Shown here: positions 18,047 to 27,081 of the stretch, piece after piece | How positions within the stretch are numbered: position 1 is the first letter of the stretch | Layout of the letters: the number at the start of each line of letters is the position of its first letter | NCBI GenBank assembly: GCA_947259925.1 | Contig: CAMYOG010000048.1 | Location: 35,249-99,248 of the forward strand | DNA length: 64,000 bases | Origin: Thermoanaerobaculia bacterium | GTDB taxonomy: Bacteria; Acidobacteriota; Thermoanaerobaculia; Multivoradales; JAHEKO01 | Direction of reading: 5' to 3' | Notes under the pieces: generated by a model | The model's input: only the letters and a program-made list of their open reading frames with translations | Database searches by the model: none | What the model was told of the DNA's origin: nothing | Made by a program: the position numbers and the translations under genes

Positions 18047-20581
18047 ATGCGCAAGCTGATCGCAGGGCTGTTCACGGTCGTCCTTCTGTTGGGGCTGACG
18101 GGCTGTACGACTCACCAGATGTACCGCGAGGCTCAGAAGGCCGAGCTGGAGGACGACTGGGACCGGGTGGTGGTGCTCTATCTCGAGCTGCTCGACCGGC
18201 AGCCCGACAACATCAGCTACCGCACCGGGTTGCTGCGGGCCAAGATCCGGGCGTCGCAAGATCACTTCGAGCGCGCCAAGAAGCTGCACGAAGCGGGTGC
18301 TCTGGAGCGGGCGATGCTCGAGTACCAGCAGGCGGTCCAGCTCGACCAGACGAACCAGTACGCGCAAGTGCAGCTCGAGAGGGTGCGTGCCGAGCTCTCG
18401 GAGCGGCGCGAGGACGGCAGCGCGCCGCTGACCCTCCAGGAGCTCAAGGAGCGGACCACCGGCACGCGGCCGCAGCCGCCGATTCTCAACCCCCGCTCGC
18501 GGGAGCCGATCAACCTCGAGTTCCCGAACCCGGTGTCGATCTTCGACATCTACAAGGCGCTGGGCAAGGCGTTCGGCATCAACATCCTGTTCGATCCGAA
18601 GCTGCGGCCGCAGCAGGTGGCGATCGAGCTGGTCGAGGTGACCGCCCAGGACGCGCTCGAGATCCTGATGCGCACGGCGAATCACTTCTACAAGGTGCTG
18701 GACGAGCACACGATCATCGTCGCCGAGGACACCCCCCAGAATCGGCGTGCCTACGAGGATCTGGTGATCCAGACGTTCTTCCTCTCCAACGCCGAGACCA
18801 AGGACGTCATGACCATGCTGCGCAGCCTGGTCGGCGCCAAGAACGTCGCCTCCAACGACCAGCTGAACGCCATCGTGCTGCGCGATACCGCCGACAAGGT
18901 GAAGGTGGCCGAGAAGATCATCTCGACCAACGACAAGTCACGCGGTGAGGTGGTCATCGACGTCGAGCTGCTGCAGATCAACACCCAGAAGCTCCAGGAG
19001 CTCGGCATCAGCTTGAGTGACTACCAGGTGACCCAGAGCCTCGATCCGAATCCGATCCAGGCTTCAGAGCTCGACTTCCTCGACCAGAGCAACTGGCTCT
19101 TGACCTTGCCGGCGATCATCTACGACTTCGTTCGCAACAACAGCGAAGCGCAGCTGCTGGCCAACCCGCAGCTGCGGATCAGCGACGGCGAGCAGGCGAC
19201 GCTGCACATCGGCGACCGGGTGCCGATTCCGGTGACCACGTTCAACACGGCGCAGACGGTGGGCGGCAACATCGTACCGATCACGTCGTTCCAGTATCAG
19301 GACATCGGAATCCGCCTCGACATCACCCCCCGGATCCACCACAACCGCCAGGTCTCGCTCGAGCTGAGCGTCGAGTTCAGCCAGCTCGCCGGCAGCGTGA
19401 GCGGCTCGGGCGGCCAGCAGCAGCCGATCATCGGCACACGAACCATCGAGTCGACCATCCGCCTGCTCGACGGTGAGACCAACTTTCTCGCCGGCCTCAT
19501 CCGCGAGGACGAGACCGACACCAGGTCAGGAATCCCCGGGCTCATGGACATCCCGGTGGTCGGGCGCCTCTTCTCGAAGAACACCGCCGATCGATCGCGT
19601 ACCGACCTGGTCCTGACGCTGACGCCGCACATCGTCCGGACGCCCAACATCACCGAAGAGGATCTGCTTCCGATCTGGGTGGGCACCGAACAGAACATCA
19701 CCTTCCGCGGCGGCAGTCCGCGGGTCGAGTCCGAAGTCGAGGGTCCGTTCGACGAGGGCGAGGAGGGCGGCGCCGAGCGCATTCGCGAGATGATCCGGCG
19801 CCGGATCCAGAACCTGCCGCGCGGCCTGCGCGAAGGCCAGGAGGAAGAGCCCGAACAACCGAGCGGCGTCGACCTGGCGCCGACCGCGGGCCCGACCGAC
19901 GTCTTCCGGCCGCAGGAGCAGCCGGAGCCCGAGGAGGACGATGGCGGGGGTCTGGCGAGCGCGATCGACCTCTTACCACCCGAGATCCGGCGCTCGATCG
20001 TCTCGTCGGCGGATCTGGAGAGCTCTCTCGGCACCAGCTCGGCGTTGGCCGTCGACGCACCGGCCCCGGTCGACGACTGGCGGCCACAGCCGATCCTGCT
20101 GGTGGCGGCCGCCGATCCGGAGACGGTCGCCGAGCAGGTGGTGACCGAAGTGTCGGCCGGTGTAGCGGCGGTGAGATACACCCTCGATCCGACGCCCGCG
20201 CGCGCGACCGTGGGGCAGGAGTTCGAGCTCCAGCTGGTCGCCGAGGCGGGCAAGAACGTCTCACACCTGCCGATGACCCTGAAGTTCGACCCGACGGTCA
20301 TCGAAGTGGTCGGCGTGGAACGAGGCGACTTCCTGGGCGCCGAGGGCGAGGCCGAGGTGCTGGCCGATTTCTCCCGTCCCGGAGTCCTGATCCTCGGCGC
20401 GAGCCGCCTGGGTGACGTTTCCGGGCTCAAGGGCAAGGGGACCGTGGCGACCCTCAGGTTCCGGGCGGTCGGCGTCGGCAGCACCCGGGTCACCTTCGCC
20501 GATCGCAAGGCGCTCAACGGCAAGTTGAAGTTCGTCAAACCGGTCAAGTCGGCCTTCGGCCGGGTCGAGGTCACGAACTAG
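18047..20581 (+). CDS. Lipoprotein secretin (GspD/PilQ) fused to a C-terminal cohesin-like domain
   Basis: An 844-residue outer membrane pore. It begins with a lipoprotein signal ending LTGC (Cys20), then a TPR-like helical region (~25-125), a secretin N0 domain (~165-235) and an N1/NolW domain (~240-300). The pore domain follows (~310-545): LLANPQLRISDGEQATLHIG, TIESTIRLLDGETNFLAGL, GIPGLMDIPVVGRLF and LVLTLTPHIV. After an acidic, Pro-rich linker (~555-705), residues ~709-844 form a cohesin-type beta sandwich (LKFDPTVIEVVGVERGDFL, TVATLRFRAVGVGSTRVTF). It is the only secretin gene in the window. The fused domain should face the cell surface or outer periplasm. Confidence 0.9.
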   Translation: MRKLIAGLFTVVLLLGLTGCTTHQMYREAQKAELEDDWDRVVVLYLELLDRQPDNISYRTGLLRAKIRASQDHFERAKKLHEAGALERAMLEYQQAVQLDQTNQYAQVQLERVRAELSERREDGSAPLTLQELKERTTGTRPQPPILNPRSREPINLEFPNPVSIFDIYKALGKAFGINILFDPKLRPQQVAIELVEVTAQDALEILMRTANHFYKVLDEHTIIVAEDTPQNRRAYEDLVIQTFFLSNAETKDVMTMLRSLVGAKNVASNDQLNAIVLRDTADKVKVAEKIISTNDKSRGEVVIDVELLQINTQKLQELGISLSDYQVTQSLDPNPIQASELDFLDQSNWLLTLPAIIYDFVRNNSEAQLLANPQLRISDGEQATLHIGDRVPIPVTTFNTAQTVGGNIVPITSFQYQDIGIRLDITPRIHHNRQVSLELSVEFSQLAGSVSGSGGQQQPIIGTRTIESTIRLLDGETNFLAGLIREDETDTRSGIPGLMDIPVVGRLFSKNTADRSRTDLVLTLTPHIVRTPNITEEDLLPIWVGTEQNITFRGGSPRVESEVEGPFDEGEEGGAERIREMIRRRIQNLPRGLREGQEEEPEQPSGVDLAPTAGPTDVFRPQEQPEPEEDDGGGLASAIDLLPPEIRRSIVSSADLESSLGTSSALAVDAPAPVDDWRPQPILLVAAADPETVAEQVVTEVSAGVAAVRYTLDPTPARATVGQEFELQLVAEAGKNVSHLPMTLKFDPTVIEVVGVERGDFLGAEGEAEVLADFSRPGVLILGASRLGDVSGLKGKGTVATLRFRAVGVGSTRVTFADRKALNGKLKFVKPVKSAFGRVEVTN

Positions 20582-20585
20582 GACG

Positions 20586-21068
20586 ATGATCACTCGGCTT
20601 TCCGGCCGCATCCGCTCACGTGGCTCGGGCTTCAGCCTCGCCGAGCTGGTCATGGTCTGCGCCGTCTTGACCATCCTGGGCGCCCTGGTCCTGCCGGTCG
20701 CCAAGTTCAGCGTGAAGCGGAGCAAGGAGGTCCGTCTGCGCCAGGCGCTGCGCGAGATGCGCAACGCCATCGACGAGTACAAGCGCTTCTCGGACGCCGG
20801 TCTGATCGTGCCGGAGCTGGGCGCCGAGGGCTATCCGACCGAGCTCGAACAGTTGATCGAGCCGGTCGACCTGGTCGGTCTGGTGGACAAGCAGGTCAAG
20901 TTGCTGCGCCGGATCCCGACCGATCCGATGACCGGCGAGGACGAGTGGGGCGTGCGCAGTTTTCAGGACGATTGGGACGCCGACTCCTGGGGCGGCGAGA
21001 ACGTCTTCGACGTCTACTCGCTCAGTGAAGGCACCGGCATGGACGGCGTTCCGTACAGCTTGTGGTAG
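20586..21068 (+). CDS. Type II secretion pseudopilin
   Basis: A 160-residue pseudopilin with a class III signal: cleavage expected in GSG/FSLAELVMVCAVL, giving mature Phe1 and Glu5, followed by the hydrophobic spine helix. The rest is a small globular domain with a GspG-like ending (DDWDADSWGGENVFDVYSLS). It needs the prepilin peptidase, which is not in this window. First of three consecutive pseudopilin genes. Confidence 0.85.
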   Translation: MITRLSGRIRSRGSGFSLAELVMVCAVLTILGALVLPVAKFSVKRSKEVRLRQALREMRNAIDEYKRFSDAGLIVPELGAEGYPTELEQLIEPVDLVGLVDKQVKLLRRIPTDPMTGEDEWGVRSFQDDWDADSWGGENVFDVYSLSEGTGMDGVPYSLW

Positions 21069-21076
21069 GCGAGACT

Positions 21077-21493
21077 ATGAAGAACCGCCAGCGAGGATTC
21101 ACCCTGTTGGAGTTGATCGTCGTGGTGACGATCATCGGCATCCTGGCCACCATCGCGCTCCCGGCGCTCAAGAACATACCGACGCGAGCCCAGGAGGGCG
21201 TGCTGCTGACCGATCTGGTCACCTTCCGTGACGTTATCGATCAGTACTATGCCGACAGGGGCAACTATCCGCCGACGCTCGAGGCGCTGGTGGAAGAGGG
21301 GTACCTGCGGGCAATCCCGGTCGACCCGATCACCAAGAGCGCCGACACCTGGGTGCCGGTCTACGAGGAGTTCGACCAGGATTCGGTGCCGGCCGAGACC
21401 GACCTCCCAGAGGACGGACAGCCGGGCATTCAGGACGTCCACTCGGGCTCCGATCGCTTCGGCCTGGACGGGACGCCGTACAGCGAGTGGTAG
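21077..21493 (+). CDS. Major-pseudopilin-like protein (GspG family)
   Basis: A 138-residue protein with a textbook class III signal RGFTLLELIVVVTIIGILA, cleaved after Gly to leave Phe1 and Glu5, then a spine helix and a short globular domain with NYPPTLEALVEEGYLRAIPVDP, as in GspG. It is the best candidate for the main pseudopilus subunit. The ATG at 21077 is chosen; the upstream GTG at 21062 would add five residues. Confidence 0.88.
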   Translation: MKNRQRGFTLLELIVVVTIIGILATIALPALKNIPTRAQEGVLLTDLVTFRDVIDQYYADRGNYPPTLEALVEEGYLRAIPVDPITKSADTWVPVYEEFDQDSVPAETDLPEDGQPGIQDVHSGSDRFGLDGTPYSEW

Positions 21494-21506
21494 AGCGGGG
21501 CCCGAG

Positions 21507-22241
21507 GTGATTCCGCGCCGTCCTCACGCCGCCAACGGCGTCTCGGTCGTCCGCCAGGACGCTTTCACCCTGGTGACACTGCTGGTATTCGTCGCCGTCC
21601 TCAACGTGATGGTCGCGGTCGCGTTGCCGCTCTGGACCCAGCAGATCCAGCGGGAGAAGGAGGAGGAGCTGATCTTTCGGGGGCTCCAGTATGCGGAGGC
21701 GATCCGCGTCTTCCAGCAGCGGGCGGGCCGCTACCCGGTGCGTCTGGAGGAGCTGCTCGAGATCCAGCCGCGCTCGATCCGCCAGCTATGGAAGGACCCG
21801 ATGACCGAGAGCGGCGAGTGGGACCTGATCGTGGCGCAGACCGCGGGTCAGGCGCGGGGCCGCAACCTGACGCCGCAGGCGCAGGCCGAGCAGCGACCAC
21901 GCCGGCGCCGAGGCCGCCGTCAGCCGGAGACCGTGACCATCGGACCGATCTCCGGCGTCCGCAGCAAGAGCACCGAGAAAGCGATCAAGGTATGGATGGG
22001 CGGCGACACGCACAACGCGTGGGTGTTCACCGCGGAGGTCCTGCCGATCGCGCCGAGTGCTCCCGGCGAGAGGATTCCCAGCCTCAACAGTAGGTGGGTC
22101 GGTCGCCCCTTTCCCCAGGGAGTCGAGGCGATGGACGGCACCGGAATCGAGGACGGCTTCGAGGACGAAAAGGGCGAGCAGGAGGAGGAGAGGAATCGTC
22201 GCCGCCGCCGTCGACCGAGCCGGTCGAGCGACGGAGCCTGA
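21507..22241 (+). CDS. Atypical pseudopilin lacking Glu5
   Basis: A ~244-residue protein with a pilin-like N-terminus: QDAFTLVTLLVFVAVLNVMV. After cleavage before Phe, position 5 is Thr instead of Glu. A globular domain follows (AEAIRVFQQRAGRYPVRLEE, similar to GspG/GspH) and a C-terminal tail of ~30 residues that is first acidic and then Arg-rich. The GTG at 21507 with CCGAGG upstream is the best start. Loss of Glu5 is known for the tip pseudopilin GspK, but this protein lacks GspK's large domain. It closes the operon; dut follows after 30 bp. Confidence 0.7.
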   Translation: MIPRRPHAANGVSVVRQDAFTLVTLLVFVAVLNVMVAVALPLWTQQIQREKEEELIFRGLQYAEAIRVFQQRAGRYPVRLEELLEIQPRSIRQLWKDPMTESGEWDLIVAQTAGQARGRNLTPQAQAEQRPRRRRGRRQPETVTIGPISGVRSKSTEKAIKVWMGGDTHNAWVFTAEVLPIAPSAPGERIPSLNSRWVGRPFPQGVEAMDGTGIEDGFEDEKGEQEEERNRRRRRRPSRSSDGA

Positions 22242-22271
22242 GCGCGCTCCGAGACTGACGAGTGGCCGCCG

Positions 22272-22718
22272 ATGATGAGACTGAAGGTGCGTAGGCTCCC
22301 GCACGGCGCCGGGCTACCGTCGCCGCGAGCGGCGTCGCCGGGGAGCGCCGGCCTCGACCTGCCGGCGGCGGTCGAGGCTCCGCTGAGCCTCGCGCCGGGT
22401 GAGCGGGCGCTCGTGCCCACCGGCTTCAGCATCGAGCTTCCGGACGGCTGCGAAGGCCAGGTCCGCCCCCGCAGCGGTCTGGCCGTTCGCCACGGCGTCA
22501 CCCTGCTCAACTCGCCCGGGACGGTCGACAGCGACTATCGTGGCGAGGTCGCGGTGGTTTTGATCAACCACGGCGATCGGCCGTTCGAGATCCGGCGTGG
22601 CGACCGCATCGCACAGCTGGTGGTGGCGAGCGTGGTCGAGGTCGAGGTCGAGGAGGTCGAGGCGCTCTCGCCGACCGAGCGCGGAGCCGGGGGGTTCGGC
22701 TCTACCGGCGTCGACTGA
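22272..22718 (+). CDS. dut: Deoxyuridine 5'-triphosphate nucleotidohydrolase
   Basis: A 148-residue trimeric dUTPase that hydrolyses dUTP to dUMP and pyrophosphate. All five motifs are present: SAGLDLPAA (1), [10 protein letters not shown] (2), [11 protein letters not shown] (3), [10 protein letters not shown] (4) and the C-terminal [10 protein letters not shown] (5). ATG codons at 22272 and 22275 both fit. The gene probably belongs to the preceding operon by position but has no functional tie to secretion. Confidence 0.95.
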   Translation: MMRLKVRRLPHGAGLPSPRAASPGSAGLDLPAAVEAPLSLAPGERALVPTGFSIELPDGCEGQVRPRSGLAVRHGVTLLNSPGTVDSDYRGEVAVVLINHGDRPFEIRRGDRIAQLVVASVVEVEVEEVEALSPTERGAGGFGSTGVD

Positions 22719-22777
22719 GCGGGCGAGCCAGCCTGGTGCATTCGCCGGTGTAGTAGGCGGCCGGTGAGAAGCTCAGG

Positions 22778-22987
22778 CTAGCGGGCCGGTCGGAGCGAGT
22801 CGACCAACTCCTGCAGGATCTCCTTGAGCTCGACCGTGTATTGGGAGAGATCCTTCACCCGCTCTTCCATCAGCTGCGGGTTGAGGCGGCCCATGTTGGC
22901 GGGCTGGCGCGGTCGCACGCGGTGGGTGAGCCGGTCGTCGAGGAGATCCAGGCGTCGGTAGACGTGCTGAAGCTTGGTGGCGTCCAT
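22778..22987 (-). CDS. Small protein of unknown function
   Basis: A 69-residue, soluble, mostly helical protein, basic and hydrophilic, with the ending ELKEILQELVDSLRPAR suggesting an amphipathic or coiled-coil helix. It starts at an ATG and lies 69 bp downstream of the DUF3187-like gene on the same strand. I do not recognise a family. Codon third positions are G/C-rich as expected for real genes here, and no other frame over this stretch is convincing. Confidence 0.5.
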   Translation of the reverse strand: MDATKLQHVYRRLDLLDDRLTHRVRPRQPANMGRLNPQLMEERVKDLSQYTVELKEILQELVDSLRPAR

Positions 22988-23056
22988 AGGCGGGACCCAG
23001 GGTAACCGCCAGGCGCACGGACCGCTGTGGAGCCTGCTGCAGTACGCCGGGCCGCC

Positions 23057-24163
23057 TCAGTACCCGCGCAGCCAGCCGACGTGGACGCCGATGTCCGACG
23101 AGCTGCCGCGGTTGAGGTTCTGCGTGATCGCGGCGAACAGCGTCCCCGCACGACCTAGTCTCCGCTTGACGCCCAGATCGGCGAGCAGGACGTAGTCTTC
23201 GAGTCGGAAGATGTTGGCGTCCCGGTAGCGGCTCTCGCCGACGCTCGCATGGAGTGCGATCGAGGTTCGGGAACCGAGTGCGTGCTCGTAGCCGAGCCAG
23301 AGCGACAGCAGGGTCTTCGCTTCGAGGAAGGCGAAGTCCGTGCTGCCGTGGCGGACGACTGCCAGTGAGCCGCGCAGGCGCGCGCGGTTCAGATCGAGCT
23401 CGCCGAGATACCGGAGCCCCAGGTCGACCGAGCCGGAGCCGGCCAGCGAATCCGTCGAGCCGGTCGGCAGGTCGAGCGCCGCCTCCAGGGAGTGGCTCCA
23501 CCGGCCCTCGTCCCCCCCGAGGCGCTTGCGGAGGCCGAGGGTCAGGTCGCCGATCTCCGGGCCGGAGCCGCGTGATCGGTAGAGCTCGCGGCCGTCGGCG
23601 GCTCGCAAGTAGATCGAGTAGTCGTCGCGGATCTTGAGGTCCCGGCTCGCCTGGCTGAATGTGAGCGCGTCGTGGAACCCTTCGACGAGGGTGTCGGCGA
23701 AACCGCCCGACGCCTCGAAGATCAGCCCCTTCAGCCAGACTTCCATCCCCCGGCCGACGCCGCGCGCGAGCGACAGCTCGAGGGCGTGGATCTCGCCGTC
23801 GGCGTGGAAGAGGCCGCGCCCTTCACCTCGCGCCTTGGTCGCCTGTAGCTGCTCGAGCGTCAGGTCGGATCTGCCGCTTCGCAGCTCGAGGTCGCGCCGA
23901 ACCTGGTCCGACTGCGACCAGCTTGTGTAGAGACTGGCGGTCGCTCCGACTCTCCAGCGGCCGCGGGGTAGGACATGCGGCGAAGCCGGCTCGAAGACCA
24001 GGAAACCGAAATCGAGAACGAACCGATCGCGAACCGCCGGCGGACCCGAGTCGAGAACCGAGGTCTCGGCGGCCGCGAGGACGCTCACCGACGCGATCAG
24101 CAGAGTCAGGCTCGTCTCGAGGAGGTGCCTGCGCATCGCCGGGCGGACTCCGCGTGTCGTCAT
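23057..24163 (-). CDS. DUF3187-like outer membrane protein
   Basis: A ~368-residue exported protein with a signal peptide (LLETSLTLLIASVSVLAAA) and a C-terminal region of alternating polar/hydrophobic strands consistent with a beta barrel, ending in an aromatic residue (WLRGY). Segments such as LPRGRWRVGATASLYTSWS, EIGDLTLGLRKRL and RLEDYVLLADLGVKRRL resemble DUF3187 proteins. The ATG at 24163 overlaps the stop of the upstream glycosyltransferase-like gene (ATGA); the ATG at 24136 gives a more conventional signal peptide. Function unknown. Confidence 0.7.
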   Translation of the reverse strand: MTTRGVRPAMRRHLLETSLTLLIASVSVLAAAETSVLDSGPPAVRDRFVLDFGFLVFEPASPHVLPRGRWRVGATASLYTSWSQSDQVRRDLELRSGRSDLTLEQLQATKARGEGRGLFHADGEIHALELSLARGVGRGMEVWLKGLIFEASGGFADTLVEGFHDALTFSQASRDLKIRDDYSIYLRAADGRELYRSRGSGPEIGDLTLGLRKRLGGDEGRWSHSLEAALDLPTGSTDSLAGSGSVDLGLRYLGELDLNRARLRGSLAVVRHGSTDFAFLEAKTLLSLWLGYEHALGSRTSIALHASVGESRYRDANIFRLEDYVLLADLGVKRRLGRAGTLFAAITQNLNRGSSSDIGVHVGWLRGY

Positions 24164-25845
24164 CGGGCGGCCGACTCGGTGGGGACGAGCTCGAGGAGGT
24201 CGATCCAGACCTCCCGCTCGGCGTACTCCTCGACCTTCAACCGCTCGGCGGCGACCTGTCGATAGTCCATCCGCAGGTGGTCGAGCCAGCTCGCGGCCTC
24301 GGCCTCCGATTCGGCGATCTCTTCGACGACCGGAGCGGTCAGGAAGGCCAGCGTCTTCGAGTCGGGCACGACCGTCGGGACCACCACCCGGAGCGGCCGC
24401 GCGGCCGAGACCCGGTCGAGCGCCAGGCGCTCGGCTCGGTGATGGCGAGCCCAGTAGATCTTCTGATTGGCGAAGTAACGCGGCAGGAACGGGAGCCGAC
24501 CGCGATGTCGGGCGCCGGTCGGTGAATCGGTCACCGCGCAAGCCAGCTCACCGTTCTCACCGCGCTCCGTCCAGAGCCGGCGAGCGAAGTCCCGGGAGTG
24601 CACGCTCCCGATCTCGTCCTGGTACGGTCGGAGGGCGCTGACGACGGCCAGGGCGACGCCGAAGAAAGCCAGGAACCCGAGGCTCGCCGCAAGTGCTCGC
24701 ATTCCTGGCGCTCGCCGGCCGGCGGCGAGCAGCCCCGCCAGGCCGAGGCCGGCGAGCAGGCAGATCGCCGGTGTCAGGTGCTGTGAGATCCTGCCGCTGC
24801 CGCCGTACGGGTAGAGCTTCAGCAAGGCCGCCGAGAGGGTCAGGGCGAACGGCAGGAGGAGCATCCAGAGCAGCGTCGTCTTACCCGATCTGTGGAGAGC
24901 GATCGCCCCGAGCACGAAACAGACAAACGTGAGCAAGCCTCCGCCGTTGGCGGCGCCGAGTGGATAGCCGAAGGTACGGCCGGTGTGAACCGAGAGCAGC
25001 CAGGTCGCGATCGCGAGCGGCTGAGTCGTGGGTGGAAAGCCCTGGCGCCAGAAATCGACGTTGCTGGCGAGCGATGCCAGGTTGGCGTGCTGATCACGGG
25101 CGACGCCGAGGTAGGCGACGAGGAAGGTCAGAAAGCCCGCCGCGACGAACCCAAGCCAGGCCGCTCGCGGCCGCCAGGCGCCCGTTCGCCAGACCGGGAG
25201 CAGGAGGACGAGGCCGATGGCGCCGATGACGAAGACCGACGGATAGGACATGCCGACCGCGATCGGCGCCACCAGCGCGAGCGCGATGAGCCGGCGGGGG
25301 CGGCCGGGCTGCCGCAGCGCCGCGGTCCCGAGCACCAGGAGCGCGAGCGCGAAGAAGAGGTCCCCGGAGTAGGGCTTGCTTTCGCTGGCGAAGCGGACCG
25401 GATAGTAGGAGACCGAGAAGAGCGCCACGGCGAGGAGTGCGGGGACCGGTGGCAGCAGCCGCAGGCTGAGGCGTCGCATCAGGAAGAGGCTGGCAACTCC
25501 CAGGACGAACGGCAGGAGGCGCAGCGACCACTCCTGGAAACCGGCCAGCCGGATGACCACCAGGTTGGTCCACAGGTAGAGGGTGGGCGCGACCTGCCAG
25601 TAGTCGAGCGGCTCCAAGAGCTGGAGGAAGTCGCGATCGATCCAGCTGAGCGCCAGCTTGGCCTCGTCTCGCGAAAGCGGGAAGGAGAGCAGATAGCGGA
25701 AGATCCGGAGCGCCAGCCCGAGCCCGACGAAACCCCAGATCGCCTGCTGCAGGCGCCGCGTCGAGATCGAGTCGTCCCGCCGGGAGCCGTCGGTCGACGC
25801 CTCCGATTCCCCTTCGGGATCGGCCGGCTGCTCCGGTCTGCTCAC
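24160..25845 (-). CDS. GT39-like polytopic membrane glycosyltransferase
   Basis: A 561-residue protein with about ten membrane helices (~35-400) and a soluble C-terminal domain (~410-561). The first luminal loop holds LSRDEAKLALSWI, i.e. a conserved Asp-Glu as in the catalytic loop of PMT/ArnT-type (GT39/GT83) enzymes that use polyprenyl-phosphate sugars. Later, SESKPYSGDLFFALALL matches the family's second loop. The start is GTG at 25845. The acceptor is unknown; the coupled outer membrane protein gene downstream may be relevant. It could equally be an unclassified DUF2723-like protein. Confidence 0.68.
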   Translation of the reverse strand: MSRPEQPADPEGESEASTDGSRRDDSISTRRLQQAIWGFVGLGLALRIFRYLLSFPLSRDEAKLALSWIDRDFLQLLEPLDYWQVAPTLYLWTNLVVIRLAGFQEWSLRLLPFVLGVASLFLMRRLSLRLLPPVPALLAVALFSVSYYPVRFASESKPYSGDLFFALALLVLGTAALRQPGRPRRLIALALVAPIAVGMSYPSVFVIGAIGLVLLLPVWRTGAWRPRAAWLGFVAAGFLTFLVAYLGVARDQHANLASLASNVDFWRQGFPPTTQPLAIATWLLSVHTGRTFGYPLGAANGGGLLTFVCFVLGAIALHRSGKTTLLWMLLLPFALTLSAALLKLYPYGGSGRISQHLTPAICLLAGLGLAGLLAAGRRAPGMRALAASLGFLAFFGVALAVVSALRPYQDEIGSVHSRDFARRLWTERGENGELACAVTDSPTGARHRGRLPFLPRYFANQKIYWARHHRAERLALDRVSAARPLRVVVPTVVPDSKTLAFLTAPVVEEIAESEAEAASWLDHLRMDYRQVAAERLKVEEYAEREVWIDLLELVPTESAAR

Positions 25846-25864
25846 GGTCTTCGCACTCTCGTCG

Positions 25865-25883
25865 CCCTTCGGGAACCGAAGGG
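25865..25883. repeat. 8-bp inverted repeat in a divergent intergenic region
   Basis: CCCTTCGG and CCGAAGGG flank a GAA triloop, a perfect 8-bp arm pair, in the 119-bp gap between the GT39-like gene (-) and the SGNH hydrolase gene (+). There is no T-tract. It could be an operator or a 5'-leader hairpin of the minus-strand gene, whose start lies 20 bp away. Confidence 0.35.
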
Positions 25884-25964
25884 GTGACTCTATCCTCTCG
25901 AGCGCAGGAAGTTGCGGCCGCTCGGCCGGTGGGTACGGATCTCGACGCGTTAGAGTTTCGGTCG

Positions 25965-27068
25965 ATGTCGCGTGCCTTCTTCTTTCGGCTCGGAGCCGTC
26001 GTCGTCGGCCTCGCGGTCGCCATCGTCACCCTCGAGCTAGGCCTGCGCCTCTTTCGGCCCGAGGAGATCTCCCTCCTGCTGGCGGACGAGCGGCTCGGAC
26101 AGCGCTACCGACGTTCGTTCGAACAGGAGCGCTACATCCCCGAATCGGGCCGTCGGATCCGTCTACGCTTCAACCGGCTCGGGTTTCGGGGCGCCGACCG
26201 GACCGAGGCCGCGCCTCCCGGTACTCGCCGGATCGCCGTCCACGGCGACTCACTGATCGCGGCGACGGCGGTGGCCGAGGAGGAGACGATGGTCGCGCGG
26301 CTCGAGCGGGGACTGAACGCGGCCTCGTCGTCGGCGTGGGAGGTTCTCAACTTCGGCGTCTCCGGATACAGCACCGCTCAGAGCCTGCTCGCCTGGCGAG
26401 AGGTGTCGAGCGCCTTCGAGCCCGATCTGGTCATCGTCGTCTTCCTGGTTAGCAACGACGTCGCCGACAACTCGCACGAGGTGAGCAGCTCGACGAGGCC
26501 CTACGCGCGAGTCGACGCCGCGGGAGAGCTGTCGATCGATCCGGAGTCGGGCGTTCGCTTCGGCTCCAGCCGCTGGCTGCGAGAGCACACCCTGGTCTAT
26601 CCCTGGCACAAGCTCGTGCTCCGGCGCGCGCGGCTCGCGTACCGGAAGCGGGCCGGGGTGCTGAGTGCCGGGCTGCAGAGCATGAACGCGCACCCCTCGG
26701 CCGAGCTCGAGCGCGCCTGGGAGATGACCTTCAGGCTGCTGGAGCGGTTTTGTGACGAGGTGGAGGCCGCCGGCTCCTCGTTCCTGCTCGCGATCGCGCC
26801 CGATCCGGGTCAATACGACGACGACGTCTGGACGGCGATGCTGGGGCTCCTGTCAGAGTCCGAGCTCCCGAGCTTCGATCGCGACTATCCGCAGCGACGG
26901 CTGGCCCGGTTCGCGGCCGAGCGAGAGATCGCCTATCTGGACCTCCTGCCCGGGTTCCGGGACGGGCGTGCGGGCAGCGTCCTCAGCTTCGGCCGCGGTC
27001 ACTGGAACGTGGCTGGAAATGCACTCGCCGCCGAGCTGATCCAGCGCCGGCTGGAGGGCGAGCTCTAG
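25965..27068 (+). CDS. Membrane-anchored SGNH/GDSL-type hydrolase
   Basis: A 367-residue protein with one N-terminal anchor helix (~6-26) and an SGNH-type domain. Block I reads VHGDSLIAAT (nucleophile Ser in GDS), block II LNFGVSGYSTAQSL (Gly), block III VFLVSNDVADN (Asn), and the C-terminal block has GRGHWNVAGNALAAE with the catalytic His. The Asp normally two or three residues before that His appears to be absent (Arg and Gly instead). Relatives deacetylate or deacylate envelope polysaccharides. An upstream in-frame ATG at 25884 would add a non-conserved leader that reaches the inverted repeat at 25865. Confidence 0.75.
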   Translation: MSRAFFFRLGAVVVGLAVAIVTLELGLRLFRPEEISLLLADERLGQRYRRSFEQERYIPESGRRIRLRFNRLGFRGADRTEAAPPGTRRIAVHGDSLIAATAVAEEETMVARLERGLNAASSSAWEVLNFGVSGYSTAQSLLAWREVSSAFEPDLVIVVFLVSNDVADNSHEVSSSTRPYARVDAAGELSIDPESGVRFGSSRWLREHTLVYPWHKLVLRRARLAYRKRAGVLSAGLQSMNAHPSAELERAWEMTFRLLERFCDEVEAAGSSFLLAIAPDPGQYDDDVWTAMLGLLSESELPSFDRDYPQRRLARFAAEREIAYLDLLPGFRDGRAGSVLSFGRGHWNVAGNALAAELIQRRLEGEL

Positions 27069-27081
27069 CGGGTCAGCCGTC

